NCBI GenBank assembly: GCA_018881555.1
Contig: JACAXG010000091.1
Coordinates: forward strand, 1,000,269-1,064,268
DNA length: 64,000 bases
Direction of reading: 5' to 3'
Origin: Amblyornis subalaris
Lineage: Eukaryota; Chordata; Aves; Passeriformes; Ptilonorhynchidae
Within the stretch, counting starts at the first letter, position 1; each line of letters begins with the position of its first letter. The notes under the pieces were generated by a model that ran no database searches, had not been told where the DNA came from, and worked only from the letters and a program-made list of their open reading frames with translations. This document shows positions 25,301 to 34,815 of the stretch, one piece after another. Made by a program: the position numbers and the translations under genes.

Positions 25301-27883
25301 CCCCCCTGGACCAGCGCCGCAGGGTGGGGTCCCTGGCCAGGGAGCCGGGACCCCCGCCCAGCTCTTTTCTCCCGCCAGGGCTTCAAGGGGAAGACNGGGC
25401 ACCCGGGGCTGCCGGGACCGAAGGTGAGCAACGGTGACAGTGGGTGGTGACATCCCCGGNGACCTCGGGCCTGGCCGGAGTCTCCACACGTTGCTCCGCC
25501 CACGATGTCCCTTCCTCCTTTTAGGGTGACTGCGGCAAACCCGGCCCCCCGGGGGTCGCGGGCCGGCCGGGAGCNGAGGTGAGCGAGGGGTGGGTGACCC
25601 CTGAGCTGGCTGGGCTCCGTGCGGCCCCTTGTCACCACCCCCCCCTTCCTCCTCCTCACCTTGCCTTCCCCAGGGTGACCCCGGACCCATGGGACCCCAA
25701 GGCCGGCAGGGACCCCCAGGGCTCATTGTAAGTTGGACCTGCCCCCCACGACACCCCCACGGAGGGATGGCGGCGGGNACTCCCTCTGGCGCAGGGAGTG
25801 GGGACATCACCCACGGCCCCACAACTGACCCCCCCTCCCTCTGCCCCCAGGGACCCCCCGGCAGCCCGGGACAGCCGGGTCCCGCTGGCCTCGCTGGAGT
25901 GGTGAGTGCTCTGGGATTTGGGGTCAGGATGAGGCCATGGAGAGCGGGTTTGGGAATCCCCATCCCCGTCCTGCGCCGATTCCGGTGCTCCCGGCTCCCT
26001 CCTCCACGCAGGGGCTGAAGGGCGAGCGCGGCTCCGTGGGCGAGAGGGGTCTGCCGGGGATGCCAGGACAGCCGGGACCCCCGGGACACCCGGGACCGCC
26101 GGTGAGTGCAGCAGGGCACGGTCCCTGTGCCCCGGAGCAGTGGGGACCTGGAGGGTGACCCCGTGGTGGTCACCACCTCATCCCGCCCCTCTTTGACCTC
26201 GCAGGGGGAGCAGGGACCGGACGGACCCGTTGGGAAGGAGGTAGGAGGAGCAGGGGCTCTGGAGCTTTCCTGCCCCCAGGAATGGGTTGTGGCATCCTCT
26301 GGCCGGGCCGTGGCGTCCCCGGGGTGGGGCCATCCCTGCCACGCCGCTCCTCTTTTCCAGGGACCCCCGGGAAAACCGGGCATGGCGGGACCGGCCGGAC
26401 AGAAGGTGAGGGGAGCCCGGCCGTGCCGCCGCGGCCACGCCGGCGTCCCCACGGCCCGGGGCTGAGCCTTCCCTCTCCGCAGGGTGACGCCGGATCCCCC
26501 GGCGAGCGGGGCTACCCCGGCGAGAAGGGCAGAGCCGGGATGCCCGGGGGTCCGGGCAAAAGCGGCTCCATGGGGCTCGTGGGGCCGCGGGGCCCCGCGG
26601 GAGAGAGGGGACCCCCGGGCTCGCCGGGACCCGCGGGCAGCCCGGGGCTGCCGGGCCCGCCGGGGATGATGGTAAGGACGGGGGGGCCGTGCCGGGGGCC
26701 GGGACCCCGTCCCTCGGCGGGGCGCGGTGGCCGTGTCCCCTCGCGTGTCCCCCCCCCGTGTCCCCGCAGGGAGACGTGGTGAACTACGACGAGGTCAAGA
26801 GGTTCATCCGGCAGGAGCTGAACAAGATGTTTGACGGTAACGGGGGGGTGGGGACGGGACCCGGGAACCGGCACGGCCCCGTCCCCGCGGGCGCTGAGCT
26901 CGGTCCGTGTCCCCCGCAGAGCGGATGGCGTATTACACNTCCCGGCTGCACTTCCCGGTGGAGATGGTGGCATCCCCGGGCAGACCAGGCCCCCCNGGCA
27001 AGGACGGGCTGCCCGGCCGGCCGGGACCCCCCGGCTCCCCGGGGATGCCGGGGCAGATCGGCAGAGAGGGGCGGCAGGGCGTGCCGGGCATGCGGGGTAG
27101 GTGCTGCTCCCCGGGGCGTTCCCGGGGTCCCCAGGATGTTCTCGGTGTCCCTGGGGCGTTCCTCGTGTCCCTGGGGTATTCCCAGTGTCCCCAGGACGTC
27201 CCCGGTGTCCCCAGGATGTTCTAGGTCTCCCTGGGGCATTCCTAGTGTCCCTGGGGCGTTCCCTCTGTCCCCATCATGTTCCCAGTGTCCTCAAGACGTT
27301 CTCCGTGTCCCCAGGACATTCCCAGTGTCCCTGGGGTGTTCCTGGTGTCCCTGGGGTGTTCCCAGTGTTCCCATCATGTCCCCACTGTCCCCATCACGTT
27401 TCCAGTGTCCCCGGAGCATTCCCAGCGTTCCCCGGGTGTTCCCAGTGTCCCGGGGCGCTGGGACGTTTTGGTTACGCCAGGGTCTCACCCCTCTCCGTCC
27501 GCAGGTGAGCCGGGTGCCAAAGGAGAGAAAGGAGAGAAAGGTGTGGGGCTGATGGGGGACAGCGGCCCCCCGGGACCCCCAGGTGAGCCCCCTCCCTCCG
27601 CGTGGCCCCCAGCCCCACGCCGGGCTCTGCTGCCGCTCCCGCGCCCTGCCACCCCGCCTCTTCCTCTCCGCCTCTTCCAGGTCCCCAAGGGCCACCGGGC
27701 TACGGGAAGATGGGTCCCCCGGGCCCCGTGGGGCAGCAGGGCATCCCCGGCATCCCCGGCCCGCCCGGTGCCACGGGGCAGCCGGGCAAGACCGGGCACT
27801 GCAGCCCCGCCGAGTGCCTGGGGGCCGTGCCCATGGAGCAGCCGCTCTTCCAGCCCAAGAACGTCAAGGGACCCTTCGGCTGA
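8813..27883 (+). CDS. COL16A1: Collagen alpha-1(XVI) chain, complete, 70 coding exons
   Basis: Secreted FACIT-type homotrimeric collagen of the extracellular matrix. Seventy coding exons with GT-AG borders sum to 4824 bases, that is 1607 residues plus stop (human about 1604). The ATG at 8813 sits in a strong Kozak context (GCCACCATGA) and starts a signal peptide (LALAGLVSACQG). Residues about 48-290 form the thrombospondin/laminin-G-like N-terminal domain. From about residue 321 Gly-X-Y repeats alternate with short interruptions carrying paired cysteines (CPPC, CEVC, CLSC, CGQC, CSC, CGDC). The chain ends GPFG. Most collagenous exons are multiples of 9 bases and phase 0, as usual for fibril-associated collagens. 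The neighbours match human order. Several N bases fall inside codons but none breaks the frame. Confidence 0.97.
9805..9894. repeat. Three copies of a 15-bp perfect palindrome in COL16A1 intron 2
   Basis: CTGTGACATTCACAG (arms CTGTGA and TCACAG around CAT) occurs exactly at 9805-9819, 9843-9857 and 9880-9894, spaced 38 and 37 bases. The intervening sequence is also partly repeated, so this may be a short minisatellite. The exact conservation of the dyad is what stands out. Confidence 0.8.
13380..13680 (+). repeat. C-rich degenerate minisatellite in COL16A1 intron 8
   Basis: Repeated CATCCC, GTCCC and CCCCATCC words without a fixed period fill most of the intron between 13319 and 13935. Simple-sequence expansion; no coding evidence. 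Confidence 0.75.
13935..19142 (+). other. COL16A1: COL16A1 exons 9-32: N-terminal collagenous half
   Basis: Exons: 13935-13988, 14775-14810, 15194-15220, 15388-15450, 15588-15629, 15713-15757, 15932-15967, 16104-16166, 16265-16309, 16394-16489, 16609-16647, 16926-16970, 17218-17253, 17366-17482, 17565-17600, 17689-17724, 17798-17878, 17972-18016, 18145-18180, 18276-18329, 18484-18600, 18676-18711, 18828-18935, 19020-19142. All are phase 0. The interruptions carry CPPCSP, CVRTHPGGPVQC, PCEVCPSVPEG, SCLSCDL and QCGQCPP. Exon 32 has only one Cys (GDACEPGP) where I recall the human chain having a CxxC. Confidence 0.9.
19215..22153 (+). other. COL16A1: COL16A1 exons 33-49: central collagenous region
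   Basis: Exons: 19215-19268, 19336-19377, 19458-19493, 19661-19714, 19782-19850, 19942-19986, 20102-20128, 20206-20271, 20365-20418, 20500-20553, 20649-20702, 20821-20865, 20938-21054, 21324-21359, 21570-21644, 21778-21822, 22109-22153. The CSCP interruption and the LWTGMSWQPQPGPQ segment match the family, as does the CGDC...CARCF interruption. The intron after exon 49 (22154-23212) is unusually long for this gene; nothing coding was recognised in it. Confidence 0.9.
23651..23850 (+). repeat. About 18-bp tandem repeat in a COL16A1 intron
   Basis: Repeats of an 18-base unit around CCATGCCCCAAATCCCAT, interleaved with variants ending in GTCCC, lie between the exons ending 23427 and starting 23870. 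Confidence 0.85.
27110..27465 (+). repeat. About 18-bp tandem repeat in a COL16A1 intron
   Basis: Some twenty degenerate units based on GTGTCCCTGGGGCGTTCC fill the intron between exons 69 and 70. The unit length keeps long open frames, but there is no splice or homology support for coding. Confidence 0.85.
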
Positions 27884-28700
27884 GGGGCCCCGCGCCCCCC
27901 GCGCCCCCCGCGCCCCCCGCNCCCCCCGCCGCTGCTGTTAATATTCTTTCCCCGCTGTGCCGGGGCCGCGCCCGTCGCGGGGGGAGCGGGGCTTGTACAG
28001 CTCCGTGGCAATCGCGGGGGCAGGTGGATCCTGCCCCGAAAAATACACCCGTGCTGGTGCCCCCGCGCCTCCCGGCTCTGTGATGGGACACTCTCGGCCT
28101 CCTCCCCATTCCTGTCCCCACTCCTGGCCCCGAGGGTTGCGGCTTGTCCGGTCCTGAGGTCACCCTGGCTGGGGACACGGTGACCCTGAGCTCACGGCGA
28201 CTCTGGGGCTGATGGGTGGGGGCATCCCAGTCCTGATCCCAGGGGATGCTGGCCTAGCCTCAGGGGCAATCCCAGCCGGGATTTTGGGGTATCCCAGCCC
28301 CGTTCCTGGGGAGATCCCAGCTCTCATCCCAGCACATCCCAGCACTGGTCCCAGGAGATCTTGGGGGATCCCAGTCGTGCCTCTGGAGTGATCCCAAACC
28401 GGTTCGCGTGGAGACCCCAACTCTCATCCTGTGGGGGTTCCCACCCTGCTCTCAGGCTGATCCCAGCCCTGCTCTTGGGCTGATCCTGACCACGCTTGGA
28501 ATCCCTGGGAATCCCAGACCACCGTCCCAGTCCCGCTCCTAGAGGGATCTCGGTCCTGCTCCCAGGGGAATCCCATCCCTCACTTTGGGGGCTTGCCAGC
28601 CGCACTGCCAGGCTGATCCCGGATGACCTCCCGGGGAATTCCAGCCCTGCTCCCGGGCGGCTCCGGGCGCAATTCCCGACCGGTGGGGCCCACTACTTCC
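27884..28700 (+). other. COL16A1: COL16A1 3' UTR and spacer to PEF1
   Basis: A GC-rich 3' UTR starts with CCCCGCG repeats (27890-27930). No canonical AATAAA was found before PEF1. Around 28230-28660 there are degenerate repeats of about 20-35 bases built on GATCCCAGCCCTG. The poly(A) site of COL16A1 is therefore not placed. Confidence 0.55.
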
Positions 28701-28739
28701 AGGCGCCGTTGCCGCTTTAAGGCCCCCCCCCCGCGCACG

Positions 28740-28861
28740 CTTCCCGCGCGTCACCGCTNTCCCTCCGCCCCGCCCAGGGCGGGGTCGCCGCGCGTCGCAG
28801 CCAATGGGCGATTGCGTCATGTGTGACGTCATATGGGCGGGGCCGGGGCGGAGGGCGCGTC
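28740..28861 (+). promoter_or_regulatory. PEF1: PEF1 promoter with CCAAT box and perfect CRE
   Basis: Just upstream of the start codon lie CCAAT at 28801-28805, the full palindromic cAMP response element TGACGTCA at 28824-28831 and GC boxes (GGGCGGGGCCGGGGCGG) at about 28835-28851. This is a TATA-less CpG promoter. The 5' UTR must be very short, since the ATG is at 28862. Confidence 0.75.
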
Positions 28862-31592
28862 ATGGCGTACCCGGGGCAGGTGCGGGACCGGAACCGGGAG
28901 CGGGATGGGGAACGGGAATCGGGATCGGGACGGGGAGCGGGATGGGGATGGGGATGGGGATGGGGATGGGGATGGGGACGGGGACGGGGACCGGGACCGG
29001 GACCGGGACCGGGACCGGGAATGGGATGGAGATGGGACCGGGATGGGGACGGGGACAGGGAGCGGGACCAGGAGCGGCGGCGGGGAGAGGGAAATGGGAA
29101 GCGGGACCGGGACTGGGGACTGAGGACTGGGCAGCGGGAACGGGACCAGGATCGGGGACCGGGGGTGGGCACCGGGGAGCGGAACCAGGACCGTGGATCG
29201 GGGGCGAGGATCGGACCGGGGGCTGGTCCGGGGGAGGGGGCAGGGGAAGAGCGGAGAGGTCCAGGGTGGGTGGCGCGGGGTCCGTCCCGGTGCCCGTCCC
29301 GGTGCCCGTCCCGGTGCCCGCCTCACACCGGCTCTGTCCCCTCCCCAGGGCTTCCCCGGCGCAGGACAGCCCCCCCCGGTCGGCCCCTACTCCGGGGCTC
29401 CCTACGGCGGGGGTCCGCCCCCGGGGCCCTACGGGCAGCCCCCACCGGGGGGTCCCTACGGCGGGGGACCACCCCCGGGACCCTACGGGCAGCCCCCACC
29501 CGGGGCTCCCTACGGCGGCCCCTACGGCGGCCCCCAGCCCGGGCCCTACGGCGGGGCGGCCCCGGGAGGTGAGTCCGGGGGTCTCCGTGCGGGGGTACCC
29601 GGCCCCTGGGGGGGTTCTGGGGCAGAGGTTGGGAGCGAGGGGGTCCCCAGCCCCTCTCTGCCGGGGCGAGTTGTCCTGGCTCGCCCCGGAACCCACCACG
29701 AGAACGAAACTCGATGTCCCAGTTTATTATTTTNAAATCCTGGAGGAGGAGGAGTAGGGGAAGGAAGAGGAGGAGGAAGAACAGAAGGAGGAGGAGGAAG
29801 AGGAAGTGCCAGGCGGCCTCAGCCCTAAAACTTTACACCCCACATCCATCTCGGGGTGCTGCCGGCTTTATGGGGCAGCACCGTCATTCCCTCCCCATCC
29901 CGGCNCTCCACGAGGCTCTGATTTACAGCCCTCTCTCCGCCCCAGCCGCTCCGTGCCCATCCCAGCCCTCCCTGCCCCGTTTTCCCAGGATTTCGCGGGG
30001 CTGTCAAAGCCGCTCGGAGCGGGAGCGCTGCCCGGCCCCGTGAGCCGCCCGCGGGGACAGCCCAGCCCGTGGCCTCTCCGAGGGGGTGACGGCGCCCATG
30101 GCCTCTCCCCGCGCAGGGAATGCCCCCCCCGGGGTGGATCCCGAGGCCTTTGCCTGGTTCCAGACGGTGGACGCGGATCACAGCGGGTTCATCTCCGTGA
30201 AGGAGCTGAAGCAGGCGCTGGTCAACAACAACTGGTCCTCGTTCAACGATGAGACCTGCCTGCTCATGATCAGTGAGTTCGGGGTCTCCTTCCCCTCTTC
30301 CCGGTGGTAATCTGGTTTCCTGGGGTTTGGGGTGAAGCCCGTCCCCGTTCCCTGGGCGTTGCTCCCATGGAGCCGGAGCTGGGCAAACCNCGCAGCTCCC
30401 AGCGCCCTTCGGGTGGAGGACACAGGATCAGGGCCCCAAAATCCTGCTTGGAAAAAGGAACCCCAGCTCTTCACAAGGCCCAGATCCCAGAGAGGCAGGG
30501 AGGACGGGGAGGGACAGCCCAAACCGTGTGGAGACTGTGCCCGACATCAGCCTTTGGTGCCGTTTCTTACCAGCCTCGGGGATCGGATGGTCCCGGTCCT
30601 GGTGAGGGGGGGATTTTGGGATCAGAGCAGGATTCCGGGGAGCCGTGGAGCTCTCCGGAAGTTCCTGCAGCCTTTCCCCTCCTCCCTGCCCTGCTCTCCT
30701 GCCCAGACATGTTCGACAAGACNCGCTCGGGGCGCATCGACGTCTACGGCTTCTCCGCCCTGCTCCGCTTCATCCAGCAGTGGAAGAGCCTCTTCCAGCA
30801 GTACGACCGGGACCAGTCGGGCTCCATCAGCTTCAGCGAGCTCCAGCAAGGTGGGTGAGGGGCACAGGCACCAGCCTGGCCTGCCCTAACCCCCCCCAGA
30901 GCCACTGCCTGGCTCCGTTTCCAGCTGGAAGCTGGAATTCCTCCTGCCGTGGTCCCTGCGGCCGGNCTGGTGGTCTCTGAGCTCCTGGGATGCCTCCACT
31001 TGGGAATTATCCAGCCTGGCACTGAGCTTCCCATGGGGCAGGAGCTGACGAGCTGCAGCAGGGNTGGGGCACAAACTTCCTTCCTTGAGGAAGCCCAGAA
31101 TTCCCCCTCAATATGTGGCTCCGACCTGTTTTCTGGGAGGAGTCTCGGGCGCGTTCCAGGGGAAAAACGCCTGGAATTTGTGGTTTGATTCCTCCCTCTG
31201 GAGAGCCCCGCCCGTGCACACCCTGAGTGGGAAGCGTGGGAAGGGGTGGTGGGAGCGGGACACGGGGTTTGTGGGATGCGTGGGACACGGGGGAGGAGGA
31301 CACAGCCATTTCCCCTCCCCTTGGGAAGGTTTAACCCGGGTGTTCCTTGCTCCCAGCGTTCTCCCAGATGGGCTACAACCTGAGCCCCCAGTTCAGCCAG
31401 CTGCTGCTGGCCCGCTACGCCCAGCGCTCGCCCAATCCCAATCCCAGCATCCAGCTGGACCGGTTCATCCACATCTGCATGCAGCTGCAGAGCCTCACCG
31501 ACGCCTTCCGNGAGAAGGACACGGCCATGGTGGGAAACGTCCGGCTCGGCTACGAGGATTTCCTCACCATGGTGGTCACACGGATGCTGTGA
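28862..31592 (+). CDS. PEF1: Peflin, penta-EF-hand protein, five exons
   Basis: Cytosolic Ca2+-dependent adaptor that pairs with ALG-2 (PDCD6) and acts in COPII and ubiquitin-ligase regulation (family knowledge). Exons: 28862-28879, 29349-29568, 30117-30272, 30707-30850, 31357-31592; the sum is 774 bases, 257 residues plus stop. Residues 1-79 form the Pro/Gly/Tyr-rich N-terminal region with near-perfect [17 protein letters not shown] repeats. The five EF hands follow; clear Ca2+ loops are [12 protein letters not shown] and [12 protein letters not shown], with [14 protein letters not shown] between them. The C-terminus is TRML. Human peflin is about 284 residues; the shortfall is in the N-terminal repeats. 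The ATG overlaps GCGTCATGG and follows directly on the CRE promoter. Confidence 0.97.
28915..29060 (+). repeat. GGGATG/GGGACC hexanucleotide repeats in PEF1 intron 1
   Basis: Runs of GGGATG (about 28929-28976) pass into GGGACG and GGGACC units (to about 29016), then decay. G tracts spaced by three bases on the + strand are a strong G-quadruplex pattern only about 60-150 bases downstream of the promoter. Confidence 0.85.
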
Positions 31593-32460
31593 CGGCTCCT
31601 CTCCGACAGCTGGGAATGCTGGAGCGCTCCAGGAGCTGCGGCCGTCCTCGTCCTCCCGCTGGGATGTGGATGAGCCCCCCCCCCCCCCGAGAGGTTCCCC
31701 CGGGGCCAAATTTCCAGCCCGATCCACCCCGGNTCCTGCTGGGGTTCTCCTGGCTTGGATTCCTTGGGAGTTAGGGTATCCCACGCCAAACTGGGCAGGG
31801 TGGGGCAGCCAAACCAGCTTAGATCCCTTGCCAGCCCCCGATTCCAGCGCCATCCCTCTGCTTCCTGGGGTGGCTGCAGCAGAACATCCCCGTTCTGGGG
31901 AGGAAGAGCTGAGCCTTGGGTTTGGGAGCAGCAGGAAGGAGGCAGGCGAGGACAAACTCATCCTTCCCTCCCTCCCTGAGTGCCCTGGGAGCACATCCAG
32001 CCCCTGGGAATGCTTTCCTGGGGGTCTGAGCCCNGGTTCTCCGGGGGCTGCTGGGTTGGGATGCGCTGCTGCAGCCCCACGGGATCGTCCCCCCGCTGTT
32101 GCCAATCCTGAAGCCAAATCCAGACACGGTTTTAGAGCTTAATTTTTCCNGCTTTGGAATAAAAGGCGTCGTGCACCGGCTGCTCTGTGGTCTCTGTGTC
32201 CAGGGGGAGGCTGGAGGGGACACGTCCTGTGCCTCTCTCCCTGCTCCCGGGGCTGGATGCCATTCCCTGAAGTGAATTCTTGGGAATTTCATGTCNAAAT
32301 ACAGAAAAATAAGAGGCAGGTGGCTCCTGAAGCACGGAAAGATCCAAAATGCCAAAGTTTTCTTCCCTGTGCTTCCCAAGCGATGGCCAGGGGATGGACC
32401 TGGAATTTGCTCCAAGGCAGTGTTGAGATTTGAAGGAATTCTTAGGGAATAAAAGGTTAA
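31593..32460 (+). other. PEF1: PEF1 3' UTR with two poly(A) signals
   Basis: Untranslated sequence after the TGA at 31590-31592. AATAAA occurs at 32158-32163, followed by a GT-rich stretch, and again at 32448-32453. Either can end the transcript; the first has the better downstream element. Confidence 0.75.
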
Positions 32461-32647
32461 AAGGTCTGTGATCAGAAGGAAGAGCCCAGCCTCGGTGTTT
32501 TCCTTGAGCTCAGTGTTTTCCAGCCCAGGGCAGGACTGGCTGTTCCGGAGCATCCCTGAGCATTCCAGGAATGTTTCTCCCCTGAACATTCCCATATTTT
32601 CCCTCTCGGTCAGAGCTGCCCAGCCCTGCAGGGGGTTGGGGGGGCTG

Positions 32648-33320
32648 TAAATATATATAAATATATATANATGTATATATATNAAATAGATATTATATAT
32701 ACATGTATGTGTATGTATAAAAATATATACATATGGAGTAGAAATATTATATTTCTATATTTTAATCTATAGAAATATATGTAAAGTGCACACAAACACC
32801 ACACTGCACACAGACACTGAGGGCACATGGATAAATACACATANATAAATACATATATAGGGGTGTTTTTACATAAAAATATAAATATATAGAAAGGGGA
32901 TTATTTACATGTACATGTGCACATATATATATATACACACACACATATAAATACAGATATGTGTACAAACTGTTTATAAATATATACAGGTGTGTTTTTN
33001 ATGTATATATGCACATATAAACACACATATACAGGCATGTATTTATAGCTGTATAGATAAACATATAAACAGCTGTGTGTTTACATGTATATATACATAT
33101 AAATACATATATAGGTGTGTATTTATATAGATATATAGATATATATAGGTGTGTGTACATGTATGCACACACACACATATATTACACAGGGGTATGTATG
33201 TTTTTATATACACATAAATATATATATATATATGCAGGAGTGTGGTTACATGTACATATATAAATATATGTACAGGGTGTTCTTTGCATGTATATATAAA
33301 AATATATGGGTACGTGTACG

Positions 33321-33355
<35 letters not shown>

Positions 33356-33470
33356 GGTGTGTGTGTTCGTGTAGGAGCACAAACAGACACCTCTGTATAT
33401 ACATTAAAAAATACAGACACACATCTATACATATAAATATATAAATATATATAAAAATGTGCACATAGAC
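32648..33470. repeat. AT-rich satellite-like block (ATATAC/TATA/ACAC words)
   Basis: About 820 bases of ATATATAC, TAAATATATA and ACACACAT words, including a pure TA run at about 33323-33351. It stands out in a GC-rich region. Frames through it read only Tyr/Ile/His/Thr low complexity and are not coding. In mammals HCRTR1 lies between PEF1 and TINAGL1; no receptor sequence is visible here. Confidence 0.9.
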
Positions 33471-33667
33471 AGGCGCCTGCAGTTGCAGGCAGCCACCACC
33501 AGGTGGCACCGCACTCCACGCCGTGCGCGCCCCCTCCCCCCCGGTGCCGCTGCGGGAGCGACCCGAGGGAGGGCACATGGAAAAGGGAGAGGGAACGCCA
33601 GGAATTCAGGCCTTGGGAAAGGCACCAACAGCCCCAGCGCCACCCCGGGATGGCTGCGGGGACGGGG

Positions 33668-33830
33668 NGGCTGCGGTGGCACGGCTGGACGCGGTGGCAC
33701 GGCTGGATGCGGTGGCACCTCCAGCGGCAAGGTGGCCGCGGTGGCACGNCTGGGGTCAGGTGTGGTGGCACACNTGGCCGCGGNGCCACATCTGGGTGCG
33801 GTGGCACACCTGGCCCCGCTGTCACACCTG
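33668..33830. repeat. About 18-bp minisatellite, GCGGTGGCAC units
   Basis: Imperfect tandem units with the core GCGGTGGCACGGCTGGA, several interrupted by N bases, lie between the AT block and the 3' end of TINAGL1. Confidence 0.8.
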
Positions 33831-34066
33831 ACCCCGGTGACCCCCCACCCCGGCCGAGCTGGTGGCCCCAGTGGCTGCGCGTGCCCGCGGCGTGTCCAGC
33901 GCTGGCCGCGGCCACCGGAAGGTGGACAATGAGCGGGGCCTTATCTCACCCCCCAGCCCTTCCCGAGCCCACGCCGGGCCCCCAAGACGGGGGTGACGGG
34001 GGCCCACGTGTCCCCCCTTCCCCCGGAGCACCGAGTCCACCCTCCCNGCTCTGAGGCTTCCATAAC

Positions 34067-34815
34067 TTTATTTACAAACAATAAAAAGCAAAATAAATAC
34101 AAAAACTCTTAAAAGTACAGCCCTTGGAGTGGATGGGGGGGGGGTGTGGGTGGGAGGTCCCAGACTGCGCTGCTGCGTGGACCCCAATTGTGGCCCCACC
34201 AGGACGGGGACACCTCGGGGCTGAGCCCTCCCCTGTCCCCGCTGTCCCCGGGGGGGGTGGCAGGGCCATAGCACCATAGGGACAGGCTGGGGGGGACGGT
34301 GGGGACCCCATCCTGGCGCCACCCAGCCCTGGGGGCTCAGGGGACCCCCCCCGCCAGGCTCTGCTGGGTAATTCCACACCCCCGACTCCGACTCTGCTGA
34401 GGGGAGCCGGGATGGGGGTAGGGGCGGGAATGTGGAGGTCCCTCCCCAGCGCCATCCCTTGGGAAAAGGGAGGGTGAGGAAAGCCCCCAGCGCCAGCCGG
34501 GGTTGGGGGGGATGGTGGTGCAGCTGCCTTTGAAGAGCCCCCCCGCCGCCACCGCAGCCCGGCCGAGCCCGGGGCCGGGGGGGGATTAGCGGGTAAATCC
34601 CACGGGATCCGGGAGCAGCCCCCGGGGCACCCCCCCGCGCACGCCCCACCGCACCCGGCCCGCCGCCTCAGCGCCGCGGGGACGCGCGGCCCCCGGGGGA
34701 CGCCACCCGGGGGACGGCGCCAGCCACCCCCCCACCCCCCCAACGCGGCCCGGGGGCACGGAGGGGCCGCGGGGGCGGGGGGGGAGGGGACAGGGACACC
34801 GGCGGGGCGAGGGGC
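34067..34815 (-). other. TINAGL1: TINAGL1 3' UTR with poly(A) signal
   Basis: Read on the minus strand, sequence after the stop codon (34816-34818) runs to an AATAAA at 34072-34067 and other A/T-rich words (34060-34110). This gives a 3' UTR of about 750 bases. Confidence 0.8.

Larger units (their letters stand above)
23213..27883 (+). other. COL16A1: COL16A1 exons 50-71: C-terminal region
   Basis: Exons: 23213-23266, 23374-23427, 23870-23923, 24012-24056, 24146-24199, 24285-24320, 24539-24601, 24704-24775, 24978-25031, 25124-25168, 25379-25423, 25525-25578, 25674-25727, 25851-25901, 26012-26101, 26205-26240, 26361-26405, 26483-26671, 26770-26836, 26920-27096, 27505-27582, 27681-27883. Exons 68-71 leave phase 0. 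The noncollagenous segment NYDEVKRFIRQELNKMFDE is nearly identical to human as recalled. The last exon holds the cysteines of HCSPAECLG and the TGA at 27881. Confidence 0.92.

Noticed and set aside
28804..29757. MGMGMG and DGDGDG frames near the PEF1 start
   Set aside because: They are hexanucleotide repeats of intron 1. The real PEF1 first exon is only 18 coding bases and splices to 29349.
32610..33915. Tyr/Ile/His-rich frames in the AT block
   Set aside because: Translation of ATATAC simple sequence; no start context, splice sites or homology.
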